A stretch of 64,000 bases of DNA, taken from assembly GCF_003667445.1 (NCBI RefSeq), contig NZ_RCTF01000007.1:169156-233155 (forward strand), read 5' to 3'. A program made the position numbers and the translations under genes. Under the pieces are notes generated by a model. The model did not search any database. It was not told the DNA's origin and worked only from the letters and a program-made list of their open reading frames with translations. The stretch comes from Xanthobacter tagetidis. GTDB lineage: Bacteria; Pseudomonadota; Alphaproteobacteria; Rhizobiales; Xanthobacteraceae. Of the stretch, positions 16,570 through 23,939 are shown piece by piece (within the stretch, counting starts at the first letter, position 1; each line of letters starts with the position of its first letter).

Positions 16570-17533
16570 GCACCACCTTGCCCTTGACGCGGCGGCCGGC
16601 GATCTCCGCCAGGGCCGCCGCGCAGTCGGACAGCGGGAAGGTGGCGTCCACATGCGCGGAGATGCGCCCCTCCTGGCCATAGGCCATCAGCTCGGCGATG
16701 GCGTCCCGCAGCCACACCGGCGTGCCGCGCGCCTTGGCGCCGAAATCCACCCCGCGTGCATCGCAGTTCTTCAGCAGCAACAGGTTGAGCGGAATCTTCG
16801 GGATCTGCCCCGAAGCGAAGCCGATCACCAGGAAGCGTCCCAGCGGTCCAAGCGCCCGGAGCGCCTGCTCGGCCAGCTCGCCGCCGACCGGATCGTAGAC
16901 CACATCGATGCCCTGGCCCCCGGCGAACGCCTTCAGGCCGGCCTTGAGGTCCTCCTTGCTGTAGTCGAGCCCGGCGCCGGCGCCGTGGGCCTTGGCGAAG
17001 GCGACCTTCTCGGGGGAGGAGGCGCAGGCGATGGTGCGGGCGCCGAAGATGGCGCCGATCTCCACCGCCGCGAGCCCCACGCCGCCGGAGGCGCCGAGCA
17101 CCGCCAGCGTCTCGCCCGCCTTCAGCGCGCCGCGGTCGCGCAGCGCATAAAGTGCTGTGCCGTAGGTTACAGGCAAGGCCGCGGCCTTCACCAGATCGAA
17201 ATCGGCCGGCACCCGCGCCAGGCGCTCGGCCGCCACCACCAGTTTCTCCCGCGCCGCGCCGTAGGACACGTAGCCGCACACCCGGTCGCCGATGGCGAAG
17301 CCGTCGGTCTCGTCGCCGAGCGCACTCACATGGCCGGCGAATTCCGCGCCCGGCGAGAACGGGACAGGCGGCTTCAGCTGATAGAGGTCCTTCAGCATCA
17401 GCGTGTCGAAGAAATTGAGCCCGACCGCCGCAACGTCAACCACCACCTCGCCGAGCCCGGGGACGGGATCCGGCAGGTCGGCGATCTCGAGGCTCTCCGG
17501 CGAACCGAGGCGGGTGCAAAGTACGGCTCTCAT
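16553..17533 (-). CDS. NADPH:quinone oxidoreductase-like medium-chain dehydrogenase
   Basis: Protein of 326 residues of the zinc-independent quinone oxidoreductase branch of the MDR superfamily. It has an N-terminal GroES-like domain (NFFDTLMLKDLYQ, FSPGAEFAGHV) and a Rossmann fold with the NADPH motif LGASGGVGLAAVEIG. Catalytic and structural zinc cysteines are not evident. Likely substrates are quinones or enones, which is a family-based inference. Two tandem ATGs (17536 and 17533) follow GGGAGG; the second has better spacing. Confidence 0.9.
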   Translation of the reverse strand: MRAVLCTRLGSPESLEIADLPDPVPGLGEVVVDVAAVGLNFFDTLMLKDLYQLKPPVPFSPGAEFAGHVSALGDETDGFAIGDRVCGYVSYGAAREKLVVAAERLARVPADFDLVKAAALPVTYGTALYALRDRGALKAGETLAVLGASGGVGLAAVEIGAIFGARTIACASSPEKVAFAKAHGAGAGLDYSKEDLKAGLKAFAGGQGIDVVYDPVGGELAEQALRALGPLGRFLVIGFASGQIPKIPLNLLLLKNCDARGVDFGAKARGTPVWLRDAIAELMAYGQEGRISAHVDATFPLSDCAAALAEIAGRRVKGKVVLTTGR

Positions 17534-17953
17534 CATTCCTCCCGTCCAATCGCGGCGGCCATCCGGCACGCCGGAAACGTTGTGTTAACCCGCGCGGCTC
17601 GATCACTAGGGCGCCCCCGACGCCGTATCGGCTTGCAGGCGCGACGACATCTCTTTCGCAGATACCGTGTTTCGGGCCGTTCCGAAACAAAAAACAACAG
17701 TGTGTGCAATGACTTACTCGTCAACCTACAATATCGTGTGTGCCTGCGGCATTGAGCCGGCACGAGGGGATGGTCTAAACAGGCGCCGGCGTGCGGGTCA
17801 TTTTTTTGACTGGACCGCGCGCTAGGGCACGCGCCCGTCGGCCTGCATTGCAAGCGGGCCGGATAACGCGTTCTCTGTCTTCAAGGTGGAGCGGCCCACC
17901 GACGCAAGAAGCGTTTTGATCAAGACCGGTCGAATTCAGCATAAGGAGAAGCC
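17534..17953. other. Intergenic region upstream of the IalB-like gene
   Basis: About 420 bp, partly AT-rich (17660-17760), with no gene I can support. A TACAAT at 17727-17732 is a possible -10 but has only a weak -35 partner. The ribosome binding site AAGGAG lies just before 17954. Confidence 0.45.
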
Positions 17954-18475
17954 ATGGCCCTTCGTCGTATCCATCCGACGCTCCTCGGCGTTTTCCTCAC
18001 CAGCCTGGTGGCCGCCCCGAGCATGGCGCAAGCGCAGGCACAATCCAAGGCGGTCGCACAGTTCGGCGACTGGGCGGTTCACGCGTCCACCAGCGGCCCC
18101 AAGGTGTGCTACGCCACCAGCCAGCCGAAACAGCGGCTTCCGGAGGGGCTCAACCGCGATCCCGCCTTCATGTTCGTCTCGACCCGCCCGAGCCAGAACG
18201 TGAAGGAGGAGGTGAGCATCACCGTCGGTTTCCCGCTCAGGGACAAGAGCACCGTGACCGTCACGGTGGGCAGCACCAAGTTCGAGCTTTACACGCAGGA
18301 CCAGGGCGCCTGGGTGCGCAATGCCGCGGACGAGGCCAAGCTCGTGGACGCCATGCGCAAGGGACGCGACGTGACAGTGGTCAGCACGTCCACGCGCGGC
18401 AACGAGACTACCGACAAATATTCGCTCTCCGGCATCTCCCAGGCTCTCGACCGGGTGGCGCAGGAATGCAAGTGA
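17954..18475 (+). CDS. Invasion-associated locus B (IalB) family protein
   Basis: Exported protein of 173 residues. The signal peptide ends MAQAQAQ, and the IalB fold starts with FGDWAVHA and continues with KVCYATSQPK, FVSTRPSQNVKEEVSITVGFPL and YTQDQGAWV. A C-terminal cysteine (ECK) can pair with the earlier one. The family was named in Bartonella but is widespread in non-pathogenic Hyphomicrobiales, with unknown function. Convergent with ribA. Confidence 0.9.
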   Translation: MALRRIHPTLLGVFLTSLVAAPSMAQAQAQSKAVAQFGDWAVHASTSGPKVCYATSQPKQRLPEGLNRDPAFMFVSTRPSQNVKEEVSITVGFPLRDKSTVTVTVGSTKFELYTQDQGAWVRNAADEAKLVDAMRKGRDVTVVSTSTRGNETTDKYSLSGISQALDRVAQECK

Positions 18476-18555
18476 CGTTAGGTCAGGTCTGACCGCCGCT
18501 GGCGGGCGACCTGTCCGGCCGGCACGGCGACGTCGGGAAGCCGAGGGGGCTTGCG

Positions 18556-19671
18556 TCAGTCGGGAGCGCGCGCGGCGAGCTGCTCGAAGTCGATGGCGTG
18601 GCCGGCGCGGTCGCGCTTCGCCGCGAGATAGCGCACATTCTCCAGCGTCGGGCGCCCGAGCACGCGCTGCTCGGCGACGACGTCGAGGCCGGACCGCTTC
18701 AGCGCCTCCACCTTCTGCGGGTTGTTGGTGTGGAGGCGAACGGCTGTCACGCCGAGCTGACGCAGCATCTCGGCGGCGAACTCGAAGCGCCGCTGGTCGA
18801 GGCCGAAGCCCAAGGCCGCATCGGCGTCGTAGGTGTCGAAGCCCTGCGCCTGGAGATCGTAGGCTCGGATCTTGTTGGCGATGCCGTTGCCGCGGCCTTC
18901 CTGGTCGAGATAGAGCAGGATGCCCCCGTCTTCGGCCGCCATGCGCGCCACCGTGTCGCGCAGCTGGTCGCCGCAATCGCACTTGAGCGAGCCGAACAGG
19001 TCGCCGGTCAGGCAGGCGGAGTGCAGACGCACGGCCACCGGTCGCGCCGTGTCCGGCTGGCCGACGATCACCGCCACCTGATCGCGCAGGCCTTCGCCGC
19101 CGCGGAACACCACGAACTCGCATTCCCGCGCGCCTTCGAGCGGCACCCGCGCGCGCCCGACGATGCGCAGGCCCGCCGCCTGCGCCTTCCGGAAACGCGC
19201 CACCTCCTCGGCCGTCACGGCCACCGCGCCGGGCACCTCGTCGCGGCGGATGGGGATCACGATCGCGGCCGGCAGCACCAGCGCGAGCGCCAGGAGGTCG
19301 AGGGCGGCCAGATCGGCCGGGCCGGCGTTCGCCACCGGCGCGTCGATGCGGGCATCGAGGCCGAGCGCGAGCTGTTCCACCCGTGCCGCATCGAACGCGG
19401 GCAGGGCCACGGAACCGGCCACGGCGCGCGGTGCGCCGAGCCTCGTCAGGCGGGGAGCCGGCAGGACGAGGCGCGCCGGGCCGCCGCCGCCATCGAGCGC
19501 CGCGAGCGCTTCCGCCGCCTCGGCGTCGAGCGCCTCGGCACCGAGGACCAGCACCTCCTCGTCGCCCGATTGCAGCAGCACCGGCCTGCCCGAGCGCAGC
19601 TCCCCAAGAGCGCGCTCGACAAAAGCTTCGGACGATGCGGCACCGATGCCGAGACGGTCGGCAAAAGACAT
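18556..19671 (-). CDS. ribA: GTP cyclohydrolase II with degenerate N-terminal domain
   Basis: Protein of 371 residues. The C-terminal half is a complete GTP cyclohydrolase II, the first step of riboflavin synthesis. It has the zinc-binding HSACLTGDLFGSLKCDCGDQL, DQEGRGNGI and LHTNNPQKVEAL. The N-terminal roughly 190 residues resemble a worn RibB-like domain without its catalytic residues, as in many alphaproteobacterial RibA proteins. It is divergent from a RibD-like reductase gene, giving a small riboflavin pair. No FMN riboswitch was recognised between them. Confidence 0.92.
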   Translation of the reverse strand: MSFADRLGIGAASSEAFVERALGELRSGRPVLLQSGDEEVLVLGAEALDAEAAEALAALDGGGGPARLVLPAPRLTRLGAPRAVAGSVALPAFDAARVEQLALGLDARIDAPVANAGPADLAALDLLALALVLPAAIVIPIRRDEVPGAVAVTAEEVARFRKAQAAGLRIVGRARVPLEGARECEFVVFRGGEGLRDQVAVIVGQPDTARPVAVRLHSACLTGDLFGSLKCDCGDQLRDTVARMAAEDGGILLYLDQEGRGNGIANKIRAYDLQAQGFDTYDADAALGFGLDQRRFEFAAEMLRQLGVTAVRLHTNNPQKVEALKRSGLDVVAEQRVLGRPTLENVRYLAAKRDRAGHAIDFEQLAARAPD

Positions 19672-19832
19672 CCTGCTACCTCATACGCTCGCTTAGCCGC
19701 GGCGCCCTGACCGCTTGCGCGCCGCTGGAATGCGCCTGCCGCGAAAAGCCGATCCAAAACGACGGCTCAGGCGTAACCTTTCGCGTGGAGATGCGTTCCC
19801 CATGACACACTCTCTACGGCAGGCCCGCACAC

Positions 19833-20591
19833 ATGGATGACGAGATGCCGAACGGCGCGACCCTCGCCCCTCATCACGAAACCGTCGAGCCCGTGGTGAT
19901 GGGACAGATCGGACAGTCGCTCGACGGCAAGATCGCAACGATCCACGGCGAATCCAAGTACATCAACGGCGCGGCGGCGCTCGACCGGCTGCATGCCCTG
20001 CGCGCCAGCGTGGATGCGGTGGTGGTCGGGGTCGGGACCGTTGTGGCCGACGACCCGCTGCTGACGGTGCGCCGCGTGGTCGGCCGCAGCCCCGCGCGGG
20101 TGGTGCTCGACCCCAGTGGCCGCGCCGATCCCGGCGCCCGGTGCTTCGCGCAGGACGGCGTCCGGCGGGTGGTGGTGCGCCGGCCCGGCGTCGCCGCGGC
20201 TGTGCCGGCGGGGGTCGAGACGGTCGAGATCGACGCCGACGGCGCGTTCGCGCCGGCACGCGTGGTCGCGGCCTTGCGGCGGCTGGGCTTCGCCCGCATC
20301 CTCGTGGAAGGCGGCGCGCGGACGCTGTCCGCCTTCATCGAGGCCGGCTGCCTCGATGTGGTTCACGTTTTCGTGTCGCCGGTCATCATCGGCTCGGGAC
20401 GCACCGGGCTGGAGCTCGCTCCCGTCGCCAGCCTGTCCAGCGCCCTCAGGCCGGCCACCCGCGTCGAGCTTCTGCCCGATGGCGACGTCTGGTTCGAATG
20501 CCGGTTGCGCGCCTCATCTGCGGAGACGGAAAGCCATGGCCCACGAGACCTCACATCCCGCCCGCCCGAGCGTCTACGCGCCGCCGGCTAG
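19833..20591 (+). CDS. RibD C-terminal-domain reductase-like protein
   Basis: Protein of 252 residues with the RibD/HTP reductase fold (dihydrofolate-reductase-like). It has QSLDGKIAT at the start, VDAVVVGVGTVVADDPLLTVR, PARVVLDPSGR, and ILVEGGARTLSAFIEAGCLDVVHVFVSPVIIG. The deaminase half of RibD is missing. It could catalyse the reductase step of riboflavin synthesis or act on a related pyrimidine. It is divergent from ribA, and its last 56 bp overlap the start of the cytochrome b561 gene. Confidence 0.82.
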   Translation: MDDEMPNGATLAPHHETVEPVVMGQIGQSLDGKIATIHGESKYINGAAALDRLHALRASVDAVVVGVGTVVADDPLLTVRRVVGRSPARVVLDPSGRADPGARCFAQDGVRRVVVRRPGVAAAVPAGVETVEIDADGAFAPARVVAALRRLGFARILVEGGARTLSAFIEAGCLDVVHVFVSPVIIGSGRTGLELAPVASLSSALRPATRVELLPDGDVWFECRLRASSAETESHGPRDLTSRPPERLRAAG

Positions 20592-21099
20592 GTGGCTGCA
20601 CTGGATCGTCGCGATCCTCGTCCTGATGGTGATTCCCGCCGGCCTTCTGATGGTGCGGCTCGACGGCGGGGCGCTCCAGGACCAGCTTTTCTACTATCAC
20701 GAATCGATCGGCATCCTGATCTTCGCGCTCGCCGTCCTGCGGGTGCTCGCTCGCGCGCTCAATCCCGTTCCCGGCCGCCCGGCCGGCATGCCGGTGTGGA
20801 TGTGGGGCGCAGCCGAGCTGACCCACTACGCGCTCTACGCGCTCATCATCGTCATGCCGATCCTCGGCTGGCTCACGGCGACCACCTTCGGCGCGCAGGT
20901 GTCGGTGTTCGGGCTGTTCACCATGCCGTCGCCGCTCGGCAAGAACGAAGCGCTCTCCGACGTGCTGGGCGAATGGCACGAGCGCGGCGGCTACCTGATG
21001 GCGGCGCTGGTGGCGCTGCACATCGCCGCCGGTCTCTATCACGGCATCGTCAAGCAGGACGGCGTGCTCTCGCGCATGCTGCCGTTCCTCTCGCGCTGA
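20536..21099 (+). CDS. Cytochrome b561 family protein
   Basis: Membrane protein of 187 residues with four helices and the b561 haem histidines (RWLHWIVA, YYHESIGI, ELTHYALY, VALHIAAGLYHG). It probably passes electrons from the quinol pool to a periplasmic acceptor. The start ATG at 20536 has CGGAGACGGAAAG upstream and lies inside the end of the preceding gene, so the two may be translated together. Confidence 0.9.
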   Translation: MAHETSHPARPSVYAPPARWLHWIVAILVLMVIPAGLLMVRLDGGALQDQLFYYHESIGILIFALAVLRVLARALNPVPGRPAGMPVWMWGAAELTHYALYALIIVMPILGWLTATTFGAQVSVFGLFTMPSPLGKNEALSDVLGEWHERGGYLMAALVALHIAAGLYHGIVKQDGVLSRMLPFLSR

Positions 21100-21152
21100 T
21101 CGGGCGGGCGATTCGTGCCGGTGCACCGCGCGCCCGCGCGGGCGCTGGTTTG

Positions 21153-21181
21153 TTGACACGTTGGCAAAGCACTCCTACCAC
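21153..21181 (+). promoter_or_regulatory. Candidate sigma-70 promoter of hpf
   Basis: A perfect TTGACA at 21153-21158, 17-base spacer and TACCAC at 21176-21181. It lies about 70 bp before the hpf start. Confidence 0.5.
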
Positions 21182-21252
21182 TTGTGGGGCCGGCCGGTTT
21201 TGAGAAGCAGAGCAGGCGCCTCCCGGCACCCGCTCAAAGGGGATCAAATCGC

Positions 21253-21822
21253 ATGGCCCTAAGAGTGTCAGGAAAGAACATCGATGTCGGAGAAGCTCTC
21301 CGGCAACGCCTGACGGATCGGCTTTCCGAAGTTGTCGCGAAATATTTCGACGGTGGCTGGTCTGGCCAGGTCACCGTTGCGCGCGAAGGCTCGGGCTACC
21401 GGTCCGAATGCATGCTTCATCTTGATTCAGGCGTGAATCTTCAGGCCCACGGCAGCGAGCAGGAGGCCAATGCCTCCGCCGACACCGCGGTGGAGAAGAT
21501 CGAGAAGCGCCTGCGACGCTACAAGCATCGGATCAAGGACCGCCACGTCCATGCCGGCAACGGCACTGCCGACGCGGCCCAGAGCTACATCCTCGCTCCG
21601 GTCCCGGACGACGAGACCGAAGAGGCGCTGGAGGGCTGGAGCCCCACCATCGTGGCCGAGCAGGTGACGCGTCTGCGCGCGCTTTCGGTTGCGGACGCGG
21701 TGCTGGAACTCGATATCACCGGGGCGCCGGTCGTGGTGTTCCGCCATGCGGGCCACGGCCGGGTGAGCGTCGTCTATCGGCGTCCCGACGGCCATGTGGG
21801 CTGGATCGATCCGGCGGCCTGA
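21253..21822 (+). CDS. hpf: Long-form ribosome hibernation-promoting factor
   Basis: Protein of 189 residues. An N-terminal S30AE domain (RVSGKNIDVGEALRQRL, later VEKIEKRLRRYKHRIKD) is joined by a linker to a C-terminal dimerisation domain (IVAEQVTRLRALSVADAVLELD, VVYRRPDGHVGWIDPA). The long form dimerises 70S ribosomes into inactive 100S particles in stress or stationary phase. It starts at the ATG at 21253 with AAGGGGAT upstream. ptsN follows, a common arrangement in this group. Confidence 0.95.
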   Translation: MALRVSGKNIDVGEALRQRLTDRLSEVVAKYFDGGWSGQVTVAREGSGYRSECMLHLDSGVNLQAHGSEQEANASADTAVEKIEKRLRRYKHRIKDRHVHAGNGTADAAQSYILAPVPDDETEEALEGWSPTIVAEQVTRLRALSVADAVLELDITGAPVVVFRHAGHGRVSVVYRRPDGHVGWIDPAA

Positions 21823-21870
21823 ACCGAGCAGAGGGTCCCCGCTTCGCCGGCAGCGCGACGGGGGCCGCAA

Positions 21871-21940
21871 GACCGGCGGCGCCGCGGGCGCCGTCGCGTG
21901 GAGAAGTCCGGCGGCGCCGTGGGCGCCGCTGCGTGGAGAA
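21871..21940. repeat. 35-bp direct tandem repeat, two copies plus partial third
   Basis: Copies at 21871-21905 and 21906-21940 differ at only a few positions (both contain CCGGCGGCGCCG and end GCGTGGAGAA). A diverged third copy begins at 21941. It is non-coding in any sensible frame. Confidence 0.75.
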
Positions 21941-22136
21941 GACCGGCGCTGCCACGGCGGCGCCATGCGGGGGCTGATGGATCACACGTATCCGGCGCAG
22001 GTGCCGGACGTGCTGTTGCTTGGCCCGGGATGATGAAGCGCGCCCGGCGGGCGACCTCGGGAGCAGACGGCAACGCCTGTCCCCAGGGGAATCCGGCGGG
22101 CCATCGCAGGCCATTGACGGTCGGCTCGGCTTGGGA

Positions 22137-22251
22137 CTAGAGCACGGTCCGACCTGATCGCATCGCGATCAGGTCGGTCAATGTTCTCGACCAGCGTTCA
22201 GGGACTGATCCACCGCTCCGGTCGCTCCGACCTGAGAGGATCAGGCTCTAG
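22137..22251. repeat. Intergenic palindromic element bounded by CTAGAGC/GCTCTAG
   Basis: The ends are 7-bp inverted repeats. Inside lies a perfect hairpin at 22151-22175 (GACCTGATCGC, 3-base loop, GCGATCAGGTC). Related phrases recur nearer the right end (GACCTGAGAGGATCAGG). The layout resembles dispersed intergenic elements seen in Hyphomicrobiales genomes; only one copy is in this window, so dispersal is not shown. Confidence 0.5.
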
Positions 22252-22302
22252 CGCCTGTCGCCATTCCCGAGCCCGACCGCGCACGCCGCAGGGACCCGAT
22301 CC

Positions 22303-22767
22303 ATGCCCCTCGCCGATCTCATTGCCCCCGACGCGGTCTTTCCAATGCTGCGGGCCAGCAGCAAGAAGCAGGCTCTCCAGGAACTGGCGCAGCAGGCCGG
22401 CGCTATGATCGACCGCGACCCGCGGGACATTCTCGAGACATTGCTCCAGAGGGAGCGCCTCGGCTCCACCGGCGTCGGCAACGGCATCGCCATCCCCCAT
22501 GGCAAGCTTGCCAAGCTCGACAAACTGGTCGGCCTGTTCGCACGCCTGGAAAAGCCGATCGACTTCGAGGCCCTGGATGGGCAGCCGGTGGACCTCGTGT
22601 TCCTGCTGCTGGCACCGGAAGCGGCCGGCGCCGATCATCTCAAGGCGCTGGCTCGCGTCGCCCGCATGCTGCGGGACCCGGATACGGTGGAAAAGCTCCG
22701 CGCCACCCGCGACGCCAAGACGATTTTCACCCAGCTCACCGCCACACCCGCCTCCGACGCCGCCTGA
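22303..22767 (+). CDS. ptsN: Nitrogen PTS EIIA component PtsN
   Basis: Protein of 154 residues with the PTS EIIA type-2 fold. The phosphorylated histidine is His66 in GNGIAIPHGK. EIIA-Ntr is the output of the nitrogen phosphotransfer chain (PtsP-NPr-PtsN), which adjusts potassium transport and nitrogen/carbon responses. It follows hpf as in many proteobacteria, but here 480 bp of repeat-rich sequence separates them. A strong bidirectional terminator follows at 22807-22836. Confidence 0.95.
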   Translation: MPLADLIAPDAVFPMLRASSKKQALQELAQQAGAMIDRDPRDILETLLQRERLGSTGVGNGIAIPHGKLAKLDKLVGLFARLEKPIDFEALDGQPVDLVFLLLAPEAAGADHLKALARVARMLRDPDTVEKLRATRDAKTIFTQLTATPASDAA

Positions 22768-22806
22768 GCCGGGCCGGTGGGCCGGCTTGCGCCGCCTGAG
22801 CGGGAC

Positions 22807-22836
22807 TTTTGCGCCCGCTGCACCGCGGGCGCAAAA
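22807..22836. terminator. Bidirectional intrinsic terminator between ptsN and the DUF1150 gene
   Basis: Perfect 12-bp stem TTTTGCGCCCGC / GCGGGCGCAAAA around a 6-base loop. It gives a GC hairpin followed by Ts on both strands, placed exactly between convergent genes. Confidence 0.85.
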
Positions 22837-22846
22837 TCAGTGAAAA

Positions 22847-23131
22847 TCAGTGGACGCTCACGGTCTCCAGCTCGTTCTGCACCGCATTGGCGAGCGCGGC
22901 TTCGCGGCTGTCCGTCAGCAGGATCGGCGTGCCGTCCGCCGCGTGCAGCGTGAACAGCGTCATGCCCGGCGCGATCTGCGGGGCCTGGGGGAACATGCTC
23001 GCCACGTCCTCGGAGCGGATGGTGCGCACATAAGCGATGTGGCCGCCGCCGAGCCCGGCGAGGGCCTCGGGGGTGATCGCCTCGGGGGCGATGGCTTCGG
23101 GCGCGAGCGCCTCGGTCTTCTCGTTCGTCAT
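22847..23131 (-). CDS. DUF1150 family protein
   Basis: Protein of 94 residues. The DUF1150 core starts around LAGLGGGHIAYVRTIRSEDV and continues ALFTLHAADGTPILLTDSREAALANA (the phrase begins TLFTLHAADGTP). It carries a variable repetitive N-terminus (PEAIAPEAITPEAL). The family is confined largely to alphaproteobacteria and lies behind a small heat shock gene, as here, so it may be part of the heat response. The function is unknown. Confidence 0.85.
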   Translation of the reverse strand: MTNEKTEALAPEAIAPEAITPEALAGLGGGHIAYVRTIRSEDVASMFPQAPQIAPGMTLFTLHAADGTPILLTDSREAALANAVQNELETVSVH

Positions 23132-23174
23132 GGTCTACTCCTCACTCTCGGCAATCCGCGCCATCACCCGCCCC

Positions 23175-23600
23175 TCAGGGACGAGAAACGATGTCGATCC
23201 GCTTCGCGCGCCGCTCCGGCTCGGGGCGAATAAGGTCCACCGCGAGCAGGCCGTTGCGCAGCTCCGCACCGACCACGTTCATGCCCTCCGCGAGGACGAA
23301 GGTCCGCTGGAACTGACGCGCCGCGATCCCCCTGTGAAGGAAGATGCGGTCCTCGATCTCCTCGGCCTGACGGCCGCGGATGGTCAGTTCCTTCTCGTCG
23401 AGGGTGATCTCGAGCTGGTCCGCCGTGAACCCCGCCACCGCCAGCGTGATGCGCAGGCGCGGCGCCTGCCCGTCCGATTCCACCCTCTCCACGTTGTAGG
23501 GAGGATAGCCCTCGGCGCTCTTGGTCACACGGTCGAGCAACCGCTCGACTTCGTCGAACCCGAGCAGGAAGGGGCTCGACAGCGAAGACATGCGCGACAT
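23175..23600 (-). CDS. Hsp20-family small heat shock protein
   Basis: Protein of 141 residues with an alpha-crystallin domain. It has YPPYNVERVESDGQAPRLRITLAVAGF, then RQFQRTFVLAEGMNV and the GLLAVDL motif near the end. It acts as an ATP-independent holdase for unfolding proteins. It is transcribed ahead of the DUF1150 gene (43 bp gap). The start is the ATG at 23600; an ATG at 23591 is also in frame. I could not find a clear RpoH promoter or RNA thermometer in front of it. Confidence 0.95.
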   Translation of the reverse strand: MSRMSSLSSPFLLGFDEVERLLDRVTKSAEGYPPYNVERVESDGQAPRLRITLAVAGFTADQLEITLDEKELTIRGRQAEEIEDRIFLHRGIAARQFQRTFVLAEGMNVVGAELRNGLLAVDLIRPEPERRAKRIDIVSRP

Positions 23601-23939
23601 CGATCAAAGCCCTCGTCAAGCGACTTTGCATTGCCTTGGTCCGCGCCCGTTCGGCCGCGGCCCGCCGGGACCCGTCGCGGCATCCCGGCTCACCCGATAT
23701 GGGAGCGCCCCCGCCCCCTCGCAAGCCCGCGGCGCCGTCCGGGGGAACCCGAACAGGCGGTTCGCGACGTGATCGCCAAAGCCAAGCCTGGATCGCGAAG
23801 CCGGCCGCTTCAGGAGGGCCGCGGCCGGGGCGGGTGGACAATCGCGCCCGGCGATGCAAGGCTTGACCCACCCGCTGCGGCGCCTTTGCGCCGCCCCTTG
23901 AGCGACACCAAGCGCCACGGCTAGACGGGAGTTTCCCAC
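23601..23939. other. Intergenic region between hsp20 and the MscS-type channel gene
   Basis: About 339 bp, GC-rich, with no gene I can support. The expected heat-shock promoter for the minus strand was not recognised: a CTTGAC about 20 bp before the hsp20 start is too close to act as its -35. Confidence 0.45.

Larger units (their letters stand above)
21823..22302. other. Repeat-rich intergenic region between hpf and ptsN
   Basis: About 480 bp with no supported gene. It contains a 35-bp tandem repeat (21871-21940) and an element of about 115 bp bounded by inverted CTAGAGC/GCTCTAG ends (22137-22251). Confidence 0.6.

Noticed and set aside
19672..19832. FMN riboswitch between ribA and the RibD-like gene
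   Set aside because: Only 161 bp shared by two divergent genes and none of the conserved riboswitch helices could be recognised.
23601..23640. RpoH promoter or RNA thermometer for hsp20
   Set aside because: The CTTGAC is too close to the start codon to be a -35, and no anti-ribosome-binding-site hairpin was evident.
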